DNA of 15,730 bases from Bacteroidales bacterium (lineage in GTDB: Bacteria; Bacteroidota; Bacteroidia; Bacteroidales; ML635J-15). How positions within the stretch are numbered: the first letter of the stretch is position 1; each line of letters opens with the position of its first letter. Shown here piece by piece: positions 7,760 through 14,914 of the stretch. The position numbers were made by a program, and so were the translations under genes. The stretch is taken from NCBI GenBank assembly GCA_028701945.1, contig JAQVPT010000046.1:1-15730 (forward strand), read 5' to 3'. Under the pieces are notes generated by a model. The model was not told the origin of the DNA, made no database searches, and saw nothing but the letters and a program-made list of their open reading frames with translations.

Positions 7760-8911
7760 ATGAAAAAAATTTTGTTTTCAGGGTTATTGATTTTTGTAAC
7801 CTCAGTTTTGTATTGTCAGATTTCAATTAATCGTTCTGATGTTTATAATAGTGGTGATGAGTTTCCAAGAATTTATTACGCATTTGAAATTGCCGAAAAT
7901 AGTTGTCATATTGATAGCGTGATGAATGATTCTTTAGTTTTTGATGATCTTAATTTTCCACTTATTGAGATTGATACTTTGGTTTACAAAAGTCCTTCAG
8001 AAACTGATCCCACTGGAATTTACCAAGATGCTACATGTTCATTTCCAACTCGCGATGGTTTTACTATGTATATGCTTATTGACGAGCAACAAATGAAACT
8101 TGTTGGTTTTCAGGGTGAGTTGCCAATGATTGATGTTCCAATGAATCTTGTTTTTACAGATACTTTAATCATGAGTAATTTTCCATGTGATTTTGACGAC
8201 CATCATGGCGATACTGGGCTTGCATCCGAAAAACAGCATATTTCGGTTTTTCAAAGTTTAATCGGTGATTCTTATAGTTTGTTGTCGATGATGTATGATA
8301 CTGTTAAGTTTAAAATGAATACCGAAATAAATGTTGATTATGATGAATTTGGTACCATGCAATGTGTGGGAGACTCAAACTTAAATGGTAGGTTTAATTA
8401 TTTAAGAGAAAGTCGTCAGCTAATTACAACTTTTGATATCGAATTACGATCAAAACAAACGGGGAATTACACTCCGTTAAACAACAGCCCTTTTATTCCC
8501 GTTGACCAGCTTCCTGTAGATTTGCCAATCGTTGATACAACAACTAGTTACTCATATTGGACTAAAGATAACAAAAACCCAATGGTAGAGATTGAAATGA
8601 ACACAGGACGTGATTCGGTTCATAATGTAACTTATAGATATGCTTATTTGAGCAGTGCACCAAGTTTTGAGATGTTAAAACACAATGTTTATCCAAATCC
8701 TGCTGCTAATTATTTTATAGTTAATATTCCTGATTTTAATAACCAGACACTTGAAATTTACTCAATAGCAGGTAAAAAAATTAGAAATGTTTTATTATCT
8801 TCGCAAAGTTCAAAAATAGATATTACTGACATCTCGAATGGCACATATATTTATAAAATAATGGACAAAAATAATTATGTTGTTGCAGGCGGTAAGTTTG
8901 TAAAACAATAA
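7760..8911 (+). CDS. T9SS type A sorting-domain protein of unknown function
   Basis: The 383-residue protein has a signal peptide (MKKILFSGLLIFVTSVLYCQ). A long beta-rich region of unknown family follows (about 21-305). The C-terminus is a clear T9SS type A domain (about 310-383) with NVYPNPAANYFIVNIPDFNN, LEIYSIAGKKI and ISNGTYIYKI. It is therefore probably delivered to the cell surface or secreted. The middle region contains an acidic and histidine-rich patch (CDFDDHHGDTG) that might bind a metal, but I do not recognise a catalytic domain. It sits directly after a small lipoprotein gene; the pair could form a surface unit. The tRNA gene begins 14 bases after its stop codon. Confidence 0.85.
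   Translation: MKKILFSGLLIFVTSVLYCQISINRSDVYNSGDEFPRIYYAFEIAENSCHIDSVMNDSLVFDDLNFPLIEIDTLVYKSPSETDPTGIYQDATCSFPTRDGFTMYMLIDEQQMKLVGFQGELPMIDVPMNLVFTDTLIMSNFPCDFDDHHGDTGLASEKQHISVFQSLIGDSYSLLSMMYDTVKFKMNTEINVDYDEFGTMQCVGDSNLNGRFNYLRESRQLITTFDIELRSKQTGNYTPLNNSPFIPVDQLPVDLPIVDTTTSYSYWTKDNKNPMVEIEMNTGRDSVHNVTYRYAYLSSAPSFEMLKHNVYPNPAANYFIVNIPDFNNQTLEIYSIAGKKIRNVLLSSQSSKIDITDISNGTYIYKIMDKNNYVVAGGKFVKQ
8893..8900 (+). promoter_or_regulatory. Candidate -7 element for the tRNA, inside the 3' end of the preceding gene
   Basis: TAAGTTTG matches the Bacteroidota -7 consensus TAnnTTTG. It lies in the last codons of the T9SS protein gene, 25 bases before the first base of tRNA-Ala. No -33 TTG is seen at the usual distance. 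If used, it would let the tRNA be transcribed independently of the protein gene. Confidence 0.4.
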
Positions 8912-8925
8912 ATTTAAAGAATTAT

Positions 8926-8999
8926 GGGGCTATAGCTCAGTTGGCTAGAGTGCTTGACTGGCAGTCAAGAGGTCAGGGGTTCGACTCCCCTTAGCTCCA
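8926..8999 (+). tRNA. tRNA-Ala (anticodon GGC)
   Basis: The 74-base sequence folds into a full cloverleaf. The acceptor stem is GGGGCTA/TAGCTCC, the D stem GCTC/GAGT, the anticodon stem CTTGA/TCAAG with loop CTGGCAG (anticodon GGC at 8960-8962), and the T arm AGGGG-TTCGACT-CCCCT. The third acceptor pair is G-U, the main identity element of alanine tRNAs, which agrees with the anticodon. The discriminator base is A (8999). The CCA end is not encoded and would be added by CCA-adding enzyme. Confidence 0.97.
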
Positions 9000-9024
9000 C
9001 TGAAATAGAAAGCAAAAAGACACA

Positions 9025-9062
9025 AATGCCTGATTTCCAGCGAAGTCAGGCATTCTGTTTTT
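9025..9062 (+). terminator. Rho-independent terminator after tRNA-Ala
   Basis: AATGCCTGA (9025-9033) pairs perfectly with TCAGGCATT (9046-9054) around a 12-base loop. It is followed by CTGTTTTT (9055-9062). It lies 25 bases after the tRNA and would end its transcript. Confidence 0.85.
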
Positions 9063-9337
9063 AGAAATTTCTGCAAAAAACAGCAATTTTAAGGGAAGTT
9101 GCGGTGTCCAAAATCTAGTCCATAGGTTTTGTGGTTTCAATGGACACCTTTTATGATCGATTGTTCGCCCAGGTGCTCAAATAACCTAGCTTATGCTAGG
9201 AAAATGGGGTATGAGCCACCAGCTAACATGGAGCAGCTGACAAAGGAGAAAAATGTGAAGGATGTCAAGGGTTGGTTTGGTCATTTGTAGAAAATGGAAA
9301 ACTAAATAATAGGACAGGGGGCAGATTACCATCATAT
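9063..9337. pseudogene. Unidentified coding debris beside tRNA, possibly remnant of a mobile element
   Basis: No intact gene fits here. Two short plus-strand fragments look like former coding sequence. MDTFYDRLFAQVLK and a stop run from the ATG at 9140. In another frame, LAYARKMGYEPPANMEQLTK and further codons end GWFGHL with a TAG near 9290. The second fragment is about 44% G+C by hand count, higher than the AT-rich flanks. GGTGTCCA (9103-9110) and TGGACACC (9141-9148) form a perfect inverted repeat, the second copy overlapping the first fragment's start. The pattern would fit the start and end of a transposase or similar gene after an internal deletion, but I could not name the family and saw no clear terminal repeats. 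Position after a tRNA supports a mobile origin. Confidence 0.4.
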
Positions 9338-10036
9338 TCAAATTCCCAGAACAACTTCTCCATCCTCATTGATAATCTTTTTTATAAAACTAAAATCAGT
9401 TACTAGAGCATATCCGTTGTAAAATGGTTCTATAGCGGCATATCTTTCTTTATAAATTTCATTTCCGTTTTTGTCAATATGGAACCAGCCAATTTTATCT
9501 TTGGCAACAGCAAATCCTTTATGAAAAACACCTAGGTCATAAAAGTATTTACCATTAAGATCTGTTCCATCAAGTTTAATATGTTTCCATCCATTTAGAG
9601 TTTTGACACATGCACAACCATCATAAAAATCACCTGCATAGAGAAATGTATCTTTGTAGATTCTATTTCCATCAATATCAATGTGAAAATATCCATTATC
9701 AAAATCCCGAACGACACACATGTTTTGTTGATAATTTCCACACCATTTGTAATCGGTTAAATAAAATATCTGACCATCTACATCAATATGGCACCACAAT
9801 CCATCTTTTACGACTGTTGCTCTGCCATAATAAAATCCAAAGACTCTTTCATATCTTTCATTATAAATTGGCTGACCATAAAGATCTATATGGTACCAAC
9901 CAGATTGATCTTCCACGGGGGCAATCCCTGGTTCGTGAAATTTTAAAACGTTTTTAAAATCCTTGTCAAAAATTCTGTTCCCATTAAACATAAAATATTT
10001 ATGATCCTCTGATATTTGTATTTCTTTCCAAATCAT
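9338..10036 (-). CDS. WG-repeat protein
   Basis: The 232-residue protein is built almost wholly of WG-type repeats. Aromatic positions W47, W81, Y116, W150 and W184 each begin a W-x-HID-x-x-G unit and fall at a very regular 34-35 residue spacing. A consensus unit runs roughly as GWxHIDxxGxxIYxxRY, followed by a hydrophobic FxxG and an AxV strand. The ends carry degenerate units. There is no signal peptide, so it is predicted to stay in the cytoplasm. WG proteins are thought to form beta-structured binding scaffolds; no enzymatic role is established. Its ATG overlaps the stop of the O-methyltransferase by four bases (ATGA). It is the last gene of the minus-strand cluster, which suggests it works with the modifying enzymes, for example as a substrate- or product-binding partner (inference). 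Confidence 0.88.
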   Translation of the reverse strand: MIWKEIQISEDHKYFMFNGNRIFDKDFKNVLKFHEPGIAPVEDQSGWYHIDLYGQPIYNERYERVFGFYYGRATVVKDGLWCHIDVDGQIFYLTDYKWCGNYQQNMCVVRDFDNGYFHIDIDGNRIYKDTFLYAGDFYDGCACVKTLNGWKHIKLDGTDLNGKYFYDLGVFHKGFAVAKDKIGWFHIDKNGNEIYKERYAAIEPFYNGYALVTDFSFIKKIINEDGEVVLGI

Positions 10037-10998
10037 AATTTGTTAAAAATTAAAATTGTTTGTAATTGATTAAGTTTTATATCACTAATTAATGCAAAGC
10101 CTTGTCGGTTAAACAAACTAATGTATTGTGAACTAGTTCTCTCAAAACTATTACACATCACACTCATGTTTAAGTTTAGTAAAGAAAAATCAACATCTGT
10201 TTTGTCGATGCAGTTTTCAATTAAATAAATACTTCCATTTTCTGGTAAAGCTCGATGACAATTATGTATTATTTTTAATGCATTCTCATCATCCCAATCA
10301 TGAATAATTCGCGATAAAATTATAGCATCACTACCATTAGGAACGTTGTTAAAAAAATCACCGGATAATGTTTTAATATCCCCTGGTACTACATTTTTGA
10401 TAACCTGTGGCAAATCAAATAGAATACAGTTTATTTGAGGATTATTAGTCTTTATATTACTTATAAGGGCACCATATCCTCCTCCAACATCAATCACAGT
10501 TTTGTGTTTTGTGAAATCTATGATTTCTGAAATGTTTTTATAATCATCTCTTGCATATTCATTCATTGCCAGATGATATTTATTTAAATCCTCAGGATTA
10601 TTATTTAAATGCTCAAAAAAACTTGATCCAAAAATCATGTCAAATGCAGGTTTTCCTGTCTTAATTGTATAATCTAAATTTTGCCATGCATCGAGGTGTT
10701 CACTGGACCAGTTCAAACAAGCAAATTTTAGAGTCTCAGGATTATCTTCGGTTAATAAAATAGATTTCTCAGTTAGAAATAATATTCCATTATTACGTTT
10801 AAGAAATTCATTATCAACCAATGATGACACAAGAAAATCAAACACCTCTGGATTGAAATTCATTGAATCGCAAACTCGGCTTTGGTTAATTCCTATATCA
10901 GGAATATTATCGAACAAATTGAGTTTGCATGCAGCGCTTACAGTCATGTATTTCCAATGTTCTGTAAACATCGATTTTAATTCTTGTTTAATTTTCAT
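10033..10998 (-). CDS. SAM-dependent O-methyltransferase (hydroxyindole/caffeate OMT type)
   Basis: The chosen ATG at 10998 gives 321 residues. A longer frame to 11064 would overlap the upstream gene by 77 bases and adds a non-conserved segment, so it is rejected. The N-terminal region (1-110) resembles the winged-helix dimerisation domain of plant-type and bacterial O-methyltransferases (TEHWKYMTVSAACKLNLFD). The SAM-binding motif VIDVGGGYG is at 168-176. LFDLPQVI follows at 193-200 and GDFFNNVPNGSDAIILSRII around 213-232. His233 in IIHDWDDENA is at the catalytic base position, and Glu261 lies in YLIEN. The enzyme should methylate a hydroxyl (or carboxyl or amine) on a small molecule or peptide side chain. 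It overlaps the phosphatase-fusion gene by 11 bases (10988-10998) and the WG gene by four, indicating translational coupling. Confidence 0.92.
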   Translation of the reverse strand: MKIKQELKSMFTEHWKYMTVSAACKLNLFDNIPDIGINQSRVCDSMNFNPEVFDFLVSSLVDNEFLKRNNGILFLTEKSILLTEDNPETLKFACLNWSSEHLDAWQNLDYTIKTGKPAFDMIFGSSFFEHLNNNPEDLNKYHLAMNEYARDDYKNISEIIDFTKHKTVIDVGGGYGALISNIKTNNPQINCILFDLPQVIKNVVPGDIKTLSGDFFNNVPNGSDAIILSRIIHDWDDENALKIIHNCHRALPENGSIYLIENCIDKTDVDFSLLNLNMSVMCNSFERTSSQYISLFNRQGFALISDIKLNQLQTILIFNKL

Positions 10999-12415
10999 AT
11001 AATAATTTCTTTTTAAACTGCTTAATTTGAAGATTTGTAATGCCACATGAAATAAGATATTCAACTATCCCACCAGCTTTTTCAACTTCGTCTAAAACAA
11101 GCTGCAAACGATGCAACTTCATATCAACTTCACTAGCTAAAAAGTCATTCTTAATAATATCATAATCAGCACCACTTAATAAATGGATCAAACTAATAAC
11201 AATACCTGTTCTATCTTTTCCTGCAAAACAATGCATTGCCGTTGCTCCGTTATTTTCATACAAAATAGTTTCAAAAATACTTTTTATTTCATTTTTGCAG
11301 CCTAAGATAAAATACCTGTAAGCAATTTCTTGGTTAGTTCCATAATGATAATCTTTTTTAAACCATTCAGGTTGGTTCCATGGATCAAAAGGAGTTCTGA
11401 TATAATTAAATGTATTTAAGAATTCTGTTGAATACGGATGCTCATTCAATTCCCTGTCTGCTCTTAAATCTAAAATAGTTTTAATGTTTTTCTTCTGCAG
11501 CATCGATTTAAGCCTTGAGTCATCTTGTAATACTGTCATGGTTGCAGTTCTGAATACAATACCTGGTTTGATTGTAGGATTATACAAACTAATGTCTCGG
11601 AAATTCCAAAAATAATCCCGTTCATAAAAGCTCTCACAAATTCTTTTATAATTATCTAGTTTTACATTTAGAGCTGTCATGCTTACTGCCTTATAGAAAA
11701 AGTCAAGCAGTTTTCGTTTCTTTTCATTTGCTTTCGGTAGGAAAAGGCTCGCATTTAATTGGTAAAATGTTTCCTTTTCTTCTGCGTGAAGATATTCTGC
11801 ATGAAAATACTTTGGCAAATAACTATATTTTGAATTTCCGTGCGATAGGTAGTATATCTGTATTGCAGCATGTAATGCTATATTATAAAAATAGTAAAAT
11901 CTGTAACCATCACTGCGTCTATGCAATGCGGAACAACTTTCAAATTCGTAAATAAATTTGTTTATCAGATTGTCTATTTCAATATTAAGGTCAATATCCT
12001 TTTTGTTATGTATTAGATCTTTCAAATAAGACTCCAAGTTTATTTTATAATTATCGTTTTTATAAAGGATAGATCTTGTTGCATCAATCTGATTTAAACT
12101 TGAAAAATCTCTGTTAATTTCGGCTATATCGTTGCAAAAAGCAAATTCGATTTTAGGTAACTGAACAAAATAAAGGACTATTTTATTCCTAAGTTTTATT
12201 TCAATTATATCTAATACTTTTTCATCAAAGCTGTCTCTTAACAAATTAGAAAACTCACTTTTATCGAATTTTGAACTAATTAAAAGTTTAATATCCAAAT
12301 CAGAGTTTGGAGTCGCGGTATTGCTTGCAAAAGAACCATACAGCAATGCTGCATCTAATCCGTTTACCTTTTGGAAAAGCGATTTCATTTTTTCAATAAT
12401 AAGTTTCTGTTTCAT
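10988..12415 (-). CDS. Nucleotidyltransferase-tyrosine phosphatase fusion
   Basis: The 475-residue protein joins two enzyme folds. Residues about 1-110 form a nucleotidyltransferase (Pol beta/MNT type) domain: LLYGSFASNTATPNSDLDI holds the GS signature (Gly27, Ser28) and the metal-binding Asp39 and Asp41. A helical region (about 120-255) links to a protein tyrosine phosphatase-like domain of the IphP/dual-specificity type. That domain shows NFRD at 271-274, VFRTATMTVL, TILDLRADREL (313-323) and the P-loop HCFAGKDRTG, with Cys396 and Arg402 in the C-x5-R arrangement. Both active sites look intact. An enzyme that can both add a nucleotide or phosphate-containing group and remove phosphate would suit a peptide- or sugar-modifying cluster, but the substrate is unknown. 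It starts two bases after the radical SAM gene. I do not recognise this fusion as a named family. Confidence 0.88.
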   Translation of the reverse strand: MKQKLIIEKMKSLFQKVNGLDAALLYGSFASNTATPNSDLDIKLLISSKFDKSEFSNLLRDSFDEKVLDIIEIKLRNKIVLYFVQLPKIEFAFCNDIAEINRDFSSLNQIDATRSILYKNDNYKINLESYLKDLIHNKKDIDLNIEIDNLINKFIYEFESCSALHRRSDGYRFYYFYNIALHAAIQIYYLSHGNSKYSYLPKYFHAEYLHAEEKETFYQLNASLFLPKANEKKRKLLDFFYKAVSMTALNVKLDNYKRICESFYERDYFWNFRDISLYNPTIKPGIVFRTATMTVLQDDSRLKSMLQKKNIKTILDLRADRELNEHPYSTEFLNTFNYIRTPFDPWNQPEWFKKDYHYGTNQEIAYRYFILGCKNEIKSIFETILYENNGATAMHCFAGKDRTGIVISLIHLLSGADYDIIKNDFLASEVDMKLHRLQLVLDEVEKAGGIVEYLISCGITNLQIKQFKKKLLYEN

Positions 12416-12417
12416 AA

Positions 12418-13443
12418 TTATAATGGTTTACGCATTGTACATGATTTAAATAATGTTTTTGTTTTGTAGGTTGATAAAAGATTCTGATAATTATCTGAAT
12501 GAATTATTTCTGTTAATGAATTACTATTTATGTTTCCAAAATCGCCAAGTGACTGTCTTAAATTATCAGGAGCGCAACATGGTGAAATATTGCCAGTTGC
12601 AGACACCCATAATTCCCTACCAAGAAAAGGACAATGATAATCTTCAGGAATGTTATTATGTTGCATTTCATCAAAAGAAATAAAGTTTTCAAGTTTTATT
12701 TTTTTCAATGAAGCATCATTTTGATTTGCAGTATATTTATTAACTCTGGCTACAATATCATTCCACTCTTTTCTTGTTTCATCATTGCTATTAAAGGACA
12801 AATTTTTAATTTCTGGAAAGTGAACCCAAAGATGATGTCCTTTTATTCTGTCAACACCAATTTTAGATGAAAAGTTAATTATTTCTTCTATTTCGGACAT
12901 ATTGCTTCTTAGAAATGTAAGTTGAAAACTAACACTGCAATAATGACCATTTGTTTGGTGCCAATAATCACGATATTTAATAAATTCTTTAAGATCACTA
13001 ACTGCCTTGTCATAATCCAATCCTTTCATAATACTTTCAGCGGTTGCTTTAGTCGCACCATTCCACGATATTTTAATATCTGATGTAATAGGTACAAGTA
13101 ACTCTGCCCACTCTCTTCCAGTTTTACCCGGAAACGTTCCATTATGAGTAACATTCAGTTTTATGTCTCTTAATTTACACTGTTCAATAATTGTGACTAG
13201 GCTATTTGAGACCAAAGGATCACCCATTGTTGTCGGTATTATTTCCGTTACTCCAAGTTGAGCTGCTTCTTTGATAGTTTTAATAATTGTTCCCTCAGAC
13301 ATTCTGCGATGCTTTATTCCAGTTTTATCAAATAGGTCTTTTTTAAAGTTGCTGAATTCAGAATGCTCTTCACACATAATGCAGTTTAGATTACAATCTT
13401 CTGGATTTGTATCTAAAGTTATTCGCCAGATTTTACTTTTCAT
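12418..13443 (-). CDS. Radical SAM protein with short SPASM/twitch-type C-terminus
   Basis: The ATG at 13443 gives 341 residues; a TTG six bases upstream is less likely. The radical SAM cluster motif CNLNCIMC is near the N-terminus (Cys17, Cys21, Cys24) and would bind the 4Fe-4S cluster that cleaves S-adenosylmethionine. Further on are a TTMGDPLVS region and an NVTHNGTFPGK strand. The C-terminus has the SPASM/twitch pattern CPFLGRELWVSATGNISPCC, then LGDFGNINSNSLTEIIHSDN and SCTMRKPL. At most four cysteines are available there, so probably one auxiliary cluster. Such enzymes often modify peptides (RiPP maturases) but also work on small molecules. It overlaps the GT4 stop by 11 bases and lies two bases before the fusion gene. 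Confidence 0.9.
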   Translation of the reverse strand: MKSKIWRITLDTNPEDCNLNCIMCEEHSEFSNFKKDLFDKTGIKHRRMSEGTIIKTIKEAAQLGVTEIIPTTMGDPLVSNSLVTIIEQCKLRDIKLNVTHNGTFPGKTGREWAELLVPITSDIKISWNGATKATAESIMKGLDYDKAVSDLKEFIKYRDYWHQTNGHYCSVSFQLTFLRSNMSEIEEIINFSSKIGVDRIKGHHLWVHFPEIKNLSFNSNDETRKEWNDIVARVNKYTANQNDASLKKIKLENFISFDEMQHNNIPEDYHCPFLGRELWVSATGNISPCCAPDNLRQSLGDFGNINSNSLTEIIHSDNYQNLLSTYKTKTLFKSCTMRKPL

Positions 13444-14710
13444 TTTCAATAAGTTTTTTAAAGCAATTAGTTAATTCTAAGCAATGATCTTCGATAGATG
13501 GAACATTACCATTCTCATTATACAGATACCCACGTTCTCCAATCTTTTTTAAATGCTCTGGGTTTTGTAAGGCAAATTCCATTTGTTGAGTTAAACTCAC
13601 AATGTCTCTATGTTTAAATAGTAGTCCGTTTACATTGTGTTGTACATATTCAGCCATTCCACCAAAATCCGCAGTTATAACAGGAATGTGGCAAGCCTGG
13701 GCTTCGTGAATTACAAGAGGAGAATTTTCGCCCCAAATGGATGGAACAACAATACAATCTATGTTTGAGAAAACAACATCTGCAAGATTTTGATTAACAT
13801 ACTCACCTGCAAATATTACCTTGTTTTTAATTGTTGATGCTTTTGCTTTTAATGCATTTGTATTTTGTCCGTTTGTTCTGCCAAAGATTTTCAGTTCGGC
13901 CTCTCCTTCAATTTTCGCAAAAGCATCTAATAACAAATTTATTCCTTTTGCTGGGATATGTGTTCCTATATATCCAAAAGTAAAAGGCTTGTTTTTATGT
14001 TTCCTAATCGGTCTTAAATAATGCAATGGAAAGCCATAATCCAAGTAAAAGATCTTTTCAGCTGGGATAATAAATTCGGAAATAAAACGGTTCATAAGAT
14101 AGCGTGACGGAGCATGAAACCTATTTATCTTTGATGCAATAAGTTTCATATCGGTCATTCTTTGGTTTATCCAGTTACTCCAGTATTCTTTATCAGGTTT
14201 ATCATTTGTGTTTTTGTAATACATAGCATAACAGGAATCTGCACATTTTTCATCATTTTGTTCTGTACAAAGTTGATACAATTCACTGCCATCAAAATTC
14301 CTTTGAAGAAACTGACCTCTTGGGCACATTAACCAAAAATCATGTAAGGTGTAAAGTATTGGAATATTAAGTTCGTTCAAAATATCAATAATCCCGATTG
14401 ACAAATGATTTAGATGACCTATGTGAGCGACATCAGGTTTAAGTTTTATCACAAGGTCTTTAAAGTTCTCATTTAATAATTTATGATTATAGCCATCTTT
14501 GCTTCTGGCCATATTAACTCTAAAGTGAGGAATTCCCACATCAGTAATTGTCTCTCGTATGGAGAAATCGGGTTCGTAGTCGTTCTCTTCTCTACTGAAG
14601 ATTGATACTTCATGATATTTGTTTAATTCGTTGCAAACAGACTGACTGTAAACTTCGCTTCCTGCATTATATTCAGGAGGATAGCCATGTATTATTTCTA
14701 TAATTTTCAT
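13433..14710 (-). CDS. GT4-family glycosyltransferase
   Basis: The 425-residue protein has the two Rossmann domains of GT-B enzymes. The N-terminal acceptor domain starts MKIIEIIHGYPPEYNAGSEV. The C-terminal nucleotide-sugar domain starts near FTFGYIGTHIPAKGINLLLD (244-262). The retaining GT4 signature E-x7-E is Glu328 and Glu336, within ENSPLVIHEAQACHIPVI. A cysteine-bearing loop with Cys129, Cys148, Cys156 and Cys160 follows HDFWLMCPRG, as in many GT4 proteins. It should transfer a sugar from a nucleotide donor to an unknown acceptor. It is the first enzyme after the two small ORFs; a hairpin lies between. No signal peptide or membrane helix is seen. In a RiPP reading it would glycosylate the modified peptide; in another reading it belongs to surface-glycan synthesis. 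Confidence 0.93.
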   Translation of the reverse strand: MKIIEIIHGYPPEYNAGSEVYSQSVCNELNKYHEVSIFSREENDYEPDFSIRETITDVGIPHFRVNMARSKDGYNHKLLNENFKDLVIKLKPDVAHIGHLNHLSIGIIDILNELNIPILYTLHDFWLMCPRGQFLQRNFDGSELYQLCTEQNDEKCADSCYAMYYKNTNDKPDKEYWSNWINQRMTDMKLIASKINRFHAPSRYLMNRFISEFIIPAEKIFYLDYGFPLHYLRPIRKHKNKPFTFGYIGTHIPAKGINLLLDAFAKIEGEAELKIFGRTNGQNTNALKAKASTIKNKVIFAGEYVNQNLADVVFSNIDCIVVPSIWGENSPLVIHEAQACHIPVITADFGGMAEYVQHNVNGLLFKHRDIVSLTQQMEFALQNPEHLKKIGERGYLYNENGNVPSIEDHCLELTNCFKKLIENEK

Positions 14711-14725
14711 AAAAGATGTTTAAAA

Positions 14726-14743
14726 GGGGAGTTTCTACTCCCC
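14726..14743 (-). terminator. Hairpin between small ORFs and enzyme genes (terminator/attenuator)
   Basis: On the minus strand GGGGAGT, a four-base AGAA loop and ACTCCCC form a perfect seven-pair GC-rich stem, followed by TTTTAAAC. It starts eight bases after the stop of the 45-aa ORF and ends 16 bases before the GT4 ATG. The T-run is short, so partial termination is more likely than complete termination. Placement between short putative substrates and their enzymes is common in peptide-modification operons. Confidence 0.65.
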
Positions 14744-14750
14744 CCAGTTT

Positions 14751-14888
14751 TCAAGCAGGTTTCTTTTGATTGGGATTCATTTGTTTACCTTTATTACCCT
14801 GAGCTTTTGCCCATGTAATGTTTACACCATTTGTACCCTTATTTGGGTTTTTGATGTCTGCTTTAGTGTTTGGTTTCTTCATAGTCAT
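14751..14888 (-). CDS. Small basic ORF (45 aa), candidate peptide substrate B
   Basis: The ORF starts at ATG 14888 (a second in-frame ATG is at 14882) and ends at TGA 14751-14753. The product starts MTMKKPNTKADIKNPNKGTN and continues GVNITWAKAQGNKGKQMNPN, ending QKKPA. It has ten lysines, eight asparagines, one acidic residue, one tryptophan (Trp26) and no cysteine, with no signal peptide or membrane helix. Near its end QMNPNQ (36-41) resembles QLNSNN (20-25) of the neighbouring acidic ORF, suggesting common ancestry or a shared recognition motif. It starts 26 bases after that ORF and is followed at once by a hairpin and the GT4 gene. I do not recognise the family. A substrate of the cluster's enzymes is the best guess; a small structural or regulatory protein is possible. 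Confidence 0.65.
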   Translation of the reverse strand: MTMKKPNTKADIKNPNKGTNGVNITWAKAQGNKGKQMNPNQKKPA

Positions 14889-14914
14889 AATAATTTTCGA
14901 ATTAATACTAAAAA

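Noticed and set aside
10999..11064. N-terminal extension of the O-methyltransferase by 22 residues
   Set aside because: It overlaps the upstream gene by 77 bases, and the family-like sequence begins at the ATG at 10998, which gives the same 11-base overlap as another junction in the operon.
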